From positions 62,001 to 126,000 of the forward strand of contig JAVYIG010004965.1 in NCBI GenBank assembly GCA_035222895.1: a DNA stretch of 64,000 nt, read 5' to 3'. Shown in pieces: positions 22,831 through 33,300 of this stretch. The stretch's first letter is position 1; each line of letters opens with the position of its first letter. Position numbers and translations under genes: made by a program. The DNA comes from Strongylocentrotus droebachiensis (Eukaryota > Echinodermata > Echinoidea > Camarodonta > Strongylocentrotidae). The notes under the pieces were generated by a model that saw only the letters and a list, made by a program, of their open reading frames with translations, had not been told where the DNA came from and did no database searches.

Positions 22831-23142
22831 AAACATAGTCTATGCACACTAAAACCAACATGAAAGCATTGTGTTAGGTAAGGGTGGATGTTTAGGTAAA
22901 AAATTTAATAGTAGAATTAGAAATTGTTTAGTACAATTATGTAATGCAAATCAAGTCAGCATTAAAGCTAATCTTGAGCTCTGGTATGGGCAGCGTATGT
23001 CGAGAGAACATGGCTATAATTCATTTTGGATTGTTTATCCTGCGGTAGATCTTGATGGTTTACACGAGTAAAATAAAAATAAAAGCTTACAAACACTTGC
23101 TAGAAATCATCTCCATAAAATAAAAGCCACAACGCTCATTTG

Positions 23143-23281
23143 TCAAGTCAAGATTTATTCATTCCATTCAATAAAAAACATATATGTATATAAAAGATAT
23201 TACAAGTGTTAAAAAGAAAGAAATACAAGTTATACAAACATGATAAACATCAGAAGGTCACTGATCAATACATTTAAAGGT
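23143..23281 (-). mobile_element. LINE or SINE 3' tail, unit A only
   Basis: The insertion is flanked by ATTTG on both sides (23138-23142 and 23282-23286), a 5-bp target duplication. Unit B has the empty site (CTCATTTACACATAG). It starts TCAAGTCAAGATTTATTC, which on the - strand is a 3' tail ending in short repeats. About 139 bp, so severely 5'-truncated. Confidence 0.75.
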
Positions 23282-23753
23282 ATTTGCACATAGTGACCTG
23301 TGTTATAAGCACCTAGTGTCGGGCCTATAATATACTAACCTTGATTTCTTCATCTTTTTATGCTCACTACTCAGCGCCTATACATTTTCTACCGAAATCG
23401 TTTGGCACGTGTCATTTATTTGTAATCTTGAACATTTAGTGTAAAGTTTTGTCGGATTCTGTGAGAATTTATTTCTATCGTTACCAGAACTCAAGCTTAT
23501 CTTTAATATATGACCATATGCGCAGGGGATTTATAGCACATTATTAAATGTATAAATGATAAGTAGAATTATAGAATGCACAATATGTAAACATGAAATA
23601 AGTATAAACAATAAAGAACACAAACGAAAAAAGTTACTCATCTTGTTTTGCGTAAATTCGTAAATTTGCACTTTGAACGTTTCTTAACAAAATTTACCCG
23701 TCTGTATCTGATTATAAAGCGGTTTGGAATTTGACATATTAAGCCAAGGCCCC

Positions 23754-25030
23754 GTGTTACACCCACAAATGTAATAACGCCCACAAATGTAATAACACTT
23801 TACCCACAAATGTAATAACACCCACAAATGTAATAACACTTTACCCACAAAGGTAATAATTTCACCCACAAATGTAATAATTTTGAATCGCCCACAAATG
23901 TAATAATGACTTTACCCACAAATGTAATAATGACCTTACTTACACTTATAGCGTACATATATATATGTTACATATCGTGAACATATTTCATAATCACATG
24001 CATAAAACAATCAGCGTCAATATTTAAATACATTTAAGGTCACTCATTCGATTACTTTTTTTTTCTACGAATATTGAATTCCAGGATATTTGTGGGCGTT
24101 AGAATATTTACATGATTAAAAAATCGTCGACGGTCAACGAACCATCGAATCGGTCCCTCCTCTGTGTGTTATATATATGGACCATTTTGACTGATTCGTC
24201 AGTTCGTGTGACCGCCGACCAATCATTTATTTGTGACGTGTTGTATCCACATATGTAATAATGTAATTTATTTTTAAATGAAAAAAAAGAGGAATAAGAT
24301 GGTGGGTCTTAGTTTCGAAGATTTGTTTAAATTTCTATTTCTTTTGAAATAACCGGGTCTGGAGGAAAGACTACGCTCTATACCCATGTTATTCCACAGG
24401 AAAAGGATTATGGGGTCTTAGATTTGAAGATTTTTTAATTTTTTGAAATAACCGGGTCTGGAGTAGAGACTGCGCGCTATACCCATGCTTTATTACAGGG
24501 TTTTAGTTTTGAACAAATTCGACAAAATATCACTTCAAAGTTATTACATTTGTGGGTAAAGTCATTATTACATTTGTGGGTGATTCGAAATTATTACATT
24601 TGTGGGTAAAGTGGTGATTACATTTGTGGGTGAAATTATTACACTTGTGGGTAAAGTGTTATTACATTTGTGGGTAAAGTGTTATTACATTTGTGGGCGT
24701 TATTACATTTGTGGGTGTAACATCCCCATTTGTGGTTGATTCAAAATTATTACATTTGTGGGTAAAGTGGTTATTACATTTGTGGGTGAAATTATTACAT
24801 TTGTGGGTAAAGTGTTATTACATTTGTGGGCGTTATTACATTTGTGGGTGTAACATCCCCATTTGTGGTTGATTCAAAATTATTACATTTGTGGGTAAAG
24901 TGGTTATTACATTTGTGGGTGAAATTATTACATTTGTGGGTAAAGTGTTATTACATTTGTGAGTGTTATTACATTTGTGGGTAAAGTGTTATTACATTTG
25001 TGGGCGTTATTACATTTGTGGGTGTAACAC
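23754..25030. mobile_element. Fold-back element with TTACATTTGTGGG repeats, unit A only
   Basis: Ends are perfect inverted copies (GTGTTACACCCAC...GTGGGTGTAACAC) flanked by CCC (23751-23753 and 25031-25033). The paralogous site in unit B (GGCCCCGTCCACTG) is empty. Both arms are arrays of an 18-20 bp unit, ACCCACAAATGTAATAAC on the left and its reverse complement on the right; the right arm is longer and includes two higher-order duplications of about 120 bp. The unique centre (about 23940-24540) has no coding potential. It is non-autonomous; the mobilising family is unknown. Confidence 0.9.
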
Positions 25031-25393
25031 CCCGTCCACTGAAGAATTGATTGCGATTGATTTCGATCGCAGGACATGGCACAATCTTCTTTGTTGGGCA
25101 AACAAGAAAAATACAAAAAATCGGAACACCCGCCGGCGGGCGGGGCGGCGTCTCCGCCAGGTACCCTTCCCCTATCTGGGGCGCCGGCCTTTAGGTCATG
25201 CATATGCATGCACTGTCCCTTTAAAGGTCGCTCCATTGTTTACTAAAGTTTGTAACTTGTGTGATATGTTGTCACCACTTGTGGAGCATAAACCATCAAC
25301 AAACAGTCGCAAGCAGAAAGTTGTTACCCATGCAGGGAGCCAAATCTTGCTGGAGACCTGTTACCAGCTATGTAGTACAAGGATCAGTCCTAC

Positions 25394-25700
25394 ATGAATG
25401 ACCTCGAAATTGGGCTAACCGACAAATCAAGAGTTAGCAAATTTGCTGATTACACCAAGCTAATCCATCCAGTGCAAATAGACAATAATAGAACAGACAT
25501 GCAAAACTCCATCAACCACCTTCACAGATGGACAAATTCATGGCAGATGAGATACAATACAGACAAATGTGGAGTCATGCATTTAACCCACAACCCACAC
25601 TACACAATTATACACGATGGGCAACTCCCAGCTGAAAGAAAGCACAGAAGAAAAAGATTTAAGGGTTCTAGTTCACAAGTCCCTGAAAGTTGCCTCCCGG
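25394..25700 (+). pseudogene. Degenerate LINE reverse transcriptase fragment, unit A
   Basis: Encodes NDLEIGLTDKS and SKFADYTKL, then HRWTNSWQMRYNTDKCGVMH, the region around and after the catalytic motif. Here FADD is changed to FADY. The frame breaks soon after. The same fragment in unit B keeps FADD, so it was inserted before the duplication and decayed separately. Confidence 0.8.
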
Positions 25701-25704
25701 TGTG

Positions 25705-25850
25705 CTGCAACAGTACTGGGGGTGGGGTGGGTGGAGTTTTTAATTTCCAGGGGTGGGTTATTTTTCTTGATGGGGTAATTGTCCTAGTTGGTAATTTCCG
25801 GGGGGGGGGTAATTTTCCGGGGTTCATTGTCCAGGGGTAATTGTCCTAAT
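25705..25850. repeat. G-rich short repeat (GGGGTAATT units)
   Basis: Variants of GGGGTAATTTTCC and GGTAATTTCCGGGG repeat with alternating orientation, including a 10-base G run. The same block occurs in unit B at 49950-50085. Confidence 0.6.
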
Positions 25851-26132
25851 ACGGATTAGATTTGTATAACATAATTATAAAGGAATGGTTTATCGTAGGT
25901 AGTCAGATACTTTAATATCATCTAAAACCTAGACCTACCAACAGTTATGAATCAATTATATTTAGAAATGGTCTTGTCATGACCCATATGGGCTTCTACA
26001 TAATTGATTTGATGAATATGATCTCCTGTTTACAGTTGAATGATTTATGGAGGATTTATGGGAGATTAATATTTAAAATGCTTAAACTCTTTATCCTATC
26101 ATACTTTATAACGGCCTATATGCATCATAATA

Positions 26133-26405
26133 ATAATAATAATAATATAGAGTATTTGTAATGCGCCAACTCCACATGACTAATGTGTTCGAAGCGCATG
26201 GAGAAGAAAAACTATAAGTACACGAAAATACACACAAAAATGAACAACAACAATGTGAAAGTAAATCTAAAACTACTGGAAAGCCGCTTTGAACAAATGA
26301 GTTTTTAGGGCATTTTTAAATCATTCTACACTTAAAATATAACGAATATGTTATGGCAATTGATTCCATAGGTGAGGTCCAGCGTGTGCAAATGACCGAT
26401 CCCCC
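26133..26405. repeat. SINE-like repeat, shortened in unit B
   Basis: ATAATAATAATAATATAGAG, then TATTTGTAATGCGCCAACTCC and an A-rich body. Unit B keeps only the first ~50 bp before rejoining, so about 220 bp differ between the units. Assignment as a SINE rests on the GCGCC-type motif and the microsatellite at its end. Confidence 0.45.
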
Positions 26406-28479
26406 TCGTGATTTCTTAGTTGAATTGATTTGTTGTTAATTGAATTAATTTTTTTCTGCCACATGCAAATCAAATTACATTTCAGCAATATAACGAAACA
26501 AAATGTAACAAGTTTTGTTGAATGTCTATACAATATGATAATAATAAATGATGACAACAAAAAACCAATTTTAAGTGAAAACACAATTCCAAGAATTATT
26601 CATTCAGAAAGTTGCAGAAGAACAAGGGCTATTGCAATCATCAAATCCTTGATAGTGTGATAGCCCGGGGTAAAGGGAAGGGGAGGGGAGGGGGTGTTGA
26701 TGATAACAAAAATAAAACAAAACTGGTGATACTGATGATGCTGATGCTGATGATGGTAATGATGTTGGTGATGGTGGCGATGTTGATGATAATGATGTTG
26801 AAAACAAAAATGAAAAGATGCTGATGTAAATATGTAAGTTTTTTCAAATCCCACTACTTTTTTTGCAGGCCTATTTTCCAATTTCTTTGATCTTTGTTAT
26901 TTGTTTTTGTCTTTGGGTTCGTTAGTTTTGTTCATTAATTATCCTGATTTACGTTCCAGTTCCATTTGTATTGTACGTATATGACCTAAATTTAAAAATT
27001 ATATTTTGTTTAAAGGACAATGTGGAAATAAACGCTTAAAATCAGTTTAATTCAGTTGAAGAAAAAAAAAAGCCTCAGAAATAAGCTAAACATATATATT
27101 TTTAAACAGTCTTAATTTTTATAAAGAAGGATGAATCAATTCTTTGAGTAATGTGTAGAAAGATCATAGCTGGAGTCAGTTCTGCCCAATAAATGACATG
27201 TGATGGCGCTACACATCGACTAGAGTGACAGAGATATGACACGGTTGGAGGCGAAATGGATGTTGTCCTCGATCTATAGAAAGAAGGCTCCGTAAAACAA
27301 AGAGCAGAAAATTACTTCGGAGGACATACTATGATCGAATCTCTTTGGTAAACTATAGAGATATATTGAATGTGGATACATAAATCAATAAATGAAATAA
27401 AATAAATATCTTAGATTTTCTTCCCAAATATAAACAGATCAGAATTTTTAACAAGCTACAAACTACCTAAAAGTTGCTATCCTAAAATAATTCGGGGAAA
27501 ATAGGGCACGCCGAGTTTGAAAAATAATCCTACCCCCATTTTCCACAATTTGCATAACGCAGGGATATATTCCACATAAAACTTACGTTATTGTGGAACT
27601 CTTTGAAACCAACGCGCTATAACCACTATTTGCAAAATGAACGAACTTCCGAACTAATAATTTAGGCACACCGGAATACAAAATAGAATAGAAACTGACT
27701 TTGAACAGGAAGCTGGTTATAAACAGTTGCAGTTAATTGAACTCTTTATAGGACAAGGCATTGGTCTTCTGTTTTTACTTTCGGTTTTAATTTCCGTTTA
27801 TTCATTCTGCATGTAGAGACTACTTAGTAATAGCACAAAATCACTTTCTATATGGGACATACCCTTGCTAGTTATTTATTTTATTTATTAATTGTTCTAA
27901 ATAAGAAATATTGAATTAAAATTATCTAAAGTTTTGACACGGTCGTGACAGTTGTTAATAAGTTGCTTCTTAATGTGGCTCATAATGTATGAAAAACCGC
28001 CCCTAAAAGCGATTATTATTTCATGCAATGAAGGCATCATTTCAAGCACACAATTATATAGAGTTAAAGATTGTTATATGTTAAATAGTAATAAAATGAA
28101 CCATTCGTAGTGTTTATTACGAAGGAACTATCAGATCTTGTAAACTTCAATATACAATTATTGCAAACATCTGTAAAGATTAGCTGCCAGAAAGCTCAAC
28201 ATAATTATGTCTTTCGGTATACGTGTTCTGGCAATAACGTTTCTGTATATAATGCATAATTTCAAACATAATTTTTGTCCAATATATAAAAATGTCATCG
28301 AAATGTTACACGTGGACCTAAATGATTTAAAAAACATTACTTTGCTATATAACATCGCTGGATTCCTTGATTGGATATCAAATATTTAATGACAAATCTT
28401 TATCCCTCGTGTTTTACTCTATAGGAGCAAAATATAAACTTTGGTTGATATGATGTACATTACATACATGTAAAGGTAA

Positions 28480-28618
28480 AGAGAGAGAGAGAGAGAGAGA
28501 GAGAGGGTGAGAATGAAAGAGAGAGAGAGGGTGGGGCAGGGAAAGAGAAAGAGAGAGAGAGAGAAAGAGGGGGAGAGAATGAGAGAGAGAGAGAGAGGGA
28601 GAGAGGTAGAGGGGGCAG

Positions 28619-28649
<31 letters not shown>

Positions 28650-28705
28650 GAAGAGAGAGAGAGAGAGGTAGTGGGGGCAGAGAAAGAGAGTGAGAGAGAG
28701 AGAGG
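28480..28705. repeat. GA microsatellite, unit A
   Basis: Long imperfect (GA)n with GGGG interruptions. The paralogous tract in unit B is at 52660-52800. Confidence 0.9.
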
Positions 28706-28886
28706 CTACTTAATTTGTGACTTTGCATGCGGAAACGCTCATAGATTCGTCATATAATTCTCGAAACTCTTTATTCAAGATCGCGGATGTTCATGCGTTA
28801 ACATTCATAAACAGTTGACAAGAAAGAAGAAACAAAAAACCCACAGTGACAAGCATATTTCATGAAATTATATTTATCTCCACAGT

Positions 28887-29217
28887 GAGGAGGCGAGTTG
28901 GCTCAGTCGGCAAAGCGTCCGCCTGTCGAACCAAAGATCCCAGGTTCGACTCCCACCGAGGCGGATGACTGAAGCCTGCGTTGTGTGTTAACGTGCCCCT
29001 TCCCTTGTTCATAGACGCAGGTTATGTTAAGTGGAAAACACTCCTTCCCTCGGAAAGGACGTTAAATGAAGGCCCCGTGTAGAGAAGAGTCACTACCTTT
29101 GCACGATAAGAACCCACTGCGCTATTCGTATAAAGAGTAGGGGGAAACCCCGGTGTAGTGGTCCACCTGCACATACCCCCAGTATAGTACGATAATACTC
29201 TGTAAAGAGGTCTGTAC
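28887..29217 (+). repeat. tRNA-derived SINE head and body
   Basis: GAGGCGAGTTGGCTCAGTCGG has an A-box-like TGGCTCAGTCGG, and CAGGTTCGACTCCC is a B box, at tRNA-like spacing. The ends do not form an acceptor stem, so this is not a functional tRNA. The body contains GGACGTTAAATGAAGG. It runs directly into an RTE-like LINE fragment. Confidence 0.75.
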
Positions 29218-29988
29218 TCAGACCAGATGGACCAAGTGGTTAGGAGCTATGGCATGAGAATAAATGAGAAGAAAACGAAGGTGATGATGATAAGTAAGGC
29301 CAAGACAAAATAAATAACCATCATGATAAATGGCAACAGACTAGTGCAAGTCAACCACTTCAAATATCTAGGCAGTGTGCTGACTGAGGATGGCAAGTCT
29401 GCCAAAGAGGTCAACATACGCTCAGCATTGGCAAGAGCTGCCTTCACTCAACGACAAGATATCCTGATGAGCCACAATATTGACCTGAGTTTGAGAAAGC
29501 GTCTTGTGAAGTCTCTAGTATGGAGTGTACTGTTATATGGAGCAGAGACGTGGACACTCGCCAGGAAGGACATTCAGCGATTTTGGAAGCGGTCGAAATG
29601 TGGTGCTGGCGTAAACTACTAGGTGTGTCTTGGAGGGACAGAGTTTCGAACGAAGAGGTGCTGCATCGAGTTCAAGAAAAGCGGGTGCTGCTTCAAACGA
29701 TTAGAAAGAGACAGAAGAAATGGCTTGGACACATCATGCGGCATGATGATAGCTTGATGATCAGAGTCCTAGAAGGCCGTCTACATGGAAAGAAGTTGAG
29801 GGGAAGACCTCGTAAAGGCTTTCTAGATGATTTGATTGCGGAATGTGGAGCAACGGGATATGAAATGCTGAAATGGATGGCTAAGGACCGAAGTACTTGG
29901 AGAGACACTTGAAGTAGAACTCTAATTGGGTCACTGAACCTGTCATAAACTGACAGATCACTATTGATGACTCAAAAGGAAGAAGAAG
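29218..29988 (+). pseudogene. RTE-like LINE C-terminal fragment, broken
   Basis: Reads DQMDQVVRSYGMRINEKKTK and then MMISKAKTK in one frame, a stop near 29310, NHFKYLGSVLTEDGKSAKEV and SLVWSVLLYGAETWTL, then a one-base frameshift near 29580, after which EMWCWRKLLGVSWRDRVSNE and KKWLGHIMRHDD follow to a TGA at 29910. This is the reverse transcriptase thumb and C-terminal region. It ends in a GAA-rich tail and rejoins sequence shared with unit B at about 29989. Confidence 0.88.
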
Positions 29989-30281
29989 AGAAGTTCAACC
30001 TTCCTGACATTTGTGGTATACGACTATGAGGAAGTATCGTGCATTTCAATGTGTAATTGTATGAAATAGACTCATTCGATCATTTTGTTTGATTATTTGC
30101 TGTGTGAATTTATTTGTTTTTCAACGTCAATGATAATTGCAGTTTCCCACTTCACTCTCTGAGTAGGATATTGGAAACATCTTTAAGGCGAATTCAACCT
30201 CAACGCAACAAACTATTGGGTTTGGTAACCTGTGACATGAAGTGAATGCTTCATAGTTGGACAACATCAATACGTGTTATA

Positions 30282-30345
30282 ATGTTTAGTTTTCAATTCC
30301 TGCAATGGTTATTCACTCTGATGTGGCTGTTGACATCTTCAATAG
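30282..30345 (+). CDS. Lectin A exon 1 (signal peptide)
   Basis: Encodes MFSFQFLQWLFTLMWLLTSS, a hydrophobic signal peptide, ending one base into a codon; donor GTTTGT. The Met at 30282 is conserved in copy B (54261) with nearly the same peptide. Confidence 0.88.
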
Positions 30346-33300
30346 GTTTGTATATATATCTCTCTCTAAGAGTTAGAAGCAGTGTATGTGTTTATGGCTG
30401 TATGATGTGTCAAACGATTCCTTTGAGCTGACATTTGAATTTTGATTCTCTTCTATTCTTTGAAAACGTGGAATGATAACTCAAGCTGTATCTCATTTGA
30501 TGTACCCTATATCTGATACCTTATACGAACATTTTGTATGATGCTATATACTTTTAATTCTTCAATGTAATTTGATACAGCAGTCCCGAAAGAACGACAA
30601 TTCGTTAGTAGTGATTACTCACCCTGATTTGAAATAAAAACTTTTCTTAATCAAATAAAATACAACATTTCTTTGCTAGCATTGCTGTCATTATCATTGT
30701 TGTCTTACCATGTTTACAGTTGAATGTCAGGAGTGCTCTACATCAGGGTTGGATGTGTTCGGTGGCTATCATTATTTCTTCTACCATGGTGGTGATGGGA
30801 TCTATAGGACATTCACTGAAACACGTGCACATTGTCAAAACTTAGGGAGTGACATGCCAATCATCACATCAGCTGAACAAAATGTATGTGCATGTAAATA
30901 CTTTTACCGTGTATTATTGAAACCCTATACAGTTAACCTAACATGGCAAGTTCTTTTCAACCGTTTCCTAAGTATTTCTATGATGTATCAGTATTTTCTT
31001 GCAATTTTTGATTTCTTCAGAATAAATATGGCAGGGGAATATTTTCAAGACTGGTAGCAGACATGATATTTTAATTTACAGGTGCTCTATAAAGCTTAAC
31101 CTTTTAAGAAAACATCATTGGAGCGTAGGCTTTTTCTAATTTTACTTTAAACTGCGACTAATAAACCATCGTCATTTTTGAGGAGCCGAATAGATTGCTT
31201 TTGTTCACTATCTCAAGATTTCCACCGGTGAACCACAAAACATAAACTATTATAGGTATTTTGAAAATGTGACTTCTAAAACTCTGATTTTAATTCCCAA
31301 TTTTTTTAAATTGAAAATTCGCGGTCAGATTATTCTCGTTGTAACTGGATGGTTATGATTTTTTCATTTTAGTGATTCCTCCTGTTCTGTCCTACAAACA
31401 AACAAAGAAAATGCAATAAATTATCAATAATTCATTGCATTTTGTCCCAATCCCCAACAGAAAAAAAAAATCTGTGTGTGACCATGCCTTTAACCATAAT
31501 GCATGGCCCTACATATGAATTTTTCCTGTTGGGGACCGGGAGAAGATACAATGAATTATTGATAATTATTGTATTTTCTTTTTTTTTTTTTTCATTTGTG
31601 GGGGCGGCCCCGTACCCTAGCCCCCGATGCGTACAGTCATGATTCAGTGGCTAAGCAATGGCCTCGTTACTGTGAGACCCCAGGATAAAAACAGTGTCGA
31701 TCGGCTATATATTAGTACCCTTTTGTGAGGCATTAATCCTCATTACTGTCAGTTATGACTTAAGGGCGTAGGTCCCCTAGTTCATAAGCATGGTGGCACA
31801 CATATGCTTTAGCAGTCACGCAAAACAAACACTCGCAACTATTATTCAATAAAGTCTGAGAATGTATACTATTATTTAGATCTATTAGGAATAAATCATT
31901 GTCAAAATTATTCCATAAATTGGGGTAAAAATAATTATTCCACCTTTGTGACCAGCAGTGTATATAGCGCCTTTCATCTTCTGCGAAAATATTAATGCGC
32001 TTTACAATAGTTGACAACGAAATGACAGATAACTACTAATACACGAACTACAGGTATATAACAATGAGAACAAGATTAATCATAACATTTATCAACATAA
32101 ATTAAAGATAAATGAAAGCAAATTGTGACAAAGTACAGAAATGTAATTCAAATGTCAGCAGAAAGGATATTTGAACAATTGAGATTTCTGTTCGTATTCC
32201 GGCAAGGCGCCATTTTACAAACACGCCCAGGCCAATCCGACCGCATGAATGTTCGCATCCTATCGGGTAGCCATTTCACACCTGCGGGAGATTGGCAAAT
32301 GTAGATTTAAGTCTTGCCATACGACATTAATGCCACGGTGGGACTCAAACCGGGAACAATAATTGTTATGATCCGCAATCTGGTGCATATCCACGTGAAC
32401 ACGTCACATCTACAATAAAATGTAGGAATAACCTTAAAGCACTACTCTTCAATTTATCAGATCTGAAAGAATATCAAAAATAAATCCTTCATTCTCCGAC
32501 TCAATTTTGCAATATAAAATAGGCCTACCTCTGATGCTTATGACGAGGAGAAATTTCTTAAACGTAACATTCAGTTTACAGTGTGAGTCAAAAAAAGTCT
32601 ACACCTCGAAAGAATTGCTAATTATTAAAAAAAACATGAACAGTAAATTATTATACATCTGATTAAAGAGTGTTTCATCCCTAATCATTTGGTATCATTT
32701 TATTTCGTGGTATGTGTTCACGCTTGGACGAACAGGAGACATTTAAGAGACTGCTAAAATCGACTTGCGCCAAAGTAATAAAAGTGATTTTTCAATAAAA
32801 CAACTGGGATTTGGGTATTTATTTGGGTCTTTGCAGATCAAAAAAACATCCCTAACAAAATTAATCATGCCACACATGTCAAATATTAAATATAAAATAT
32901 CAAAGAACTTTGTGCGCGCGCGTGTGTGTGTGTGTGTGCGACTTTGCTTCTGCAAAAACATATGCGATTGCATCTCATTTGATACATTCAATTCATTCTA
33001 TCACTTTAATGATTTTGCGCAAGTCGATTTTTGCCCTCTCGCAAACAATACCTCCTGTTCATCCAAGCATGAACACATACCACACACACATGATACTAAA
33101 GGCCCTTTTACACTTTCACGGATCGCATCACGGATCATCCCGGATCGTCGCTCCGGGATCATCCGTGTTATCTCCGGCATTACCGTGTATACACCGGGGA
33201 GGCATCCGGCGTGATCCTTGGCGTACCGGCATATCCTGGGAAAAAATTAAGCTTGCTTAATTTTTCATCCCGGAGTTCACGGATGAAACAATCCGTCCTC

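Noticed and set aside
23754..25030. CRISPR-like array of repeated units
   Set aside because: Units are 18-20 bp with almost no spacers, inverted between the two arms, bounded by transposon-like termini in a eukaryotic intron-rich context.
24963..25397. 144-aa frame spanning the end of the fold-back element
   Set aside because: Starts in the repeat and runs into non-coding DNA; the unit B counterpart differs in frame and has no domain.
28207..28389. Small AT-rich frame also seen at 52369-52620
   Set aside because: Present in both units only because the block was duplicated. The frame breaks between copies, so it is not under coding constraint.
28887..28960. Possible tRNA gene
   Set aside because: A and B boxes are present, but the ends do not pair as an acceptor stem and the sequence continues into a SINE body.
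30246..30431. Longer start for lectin A at 30246
   Set aside because: The upstream ATG is out of frame in copy B, whereas 30282 is conserved and gives a good signal peptide.
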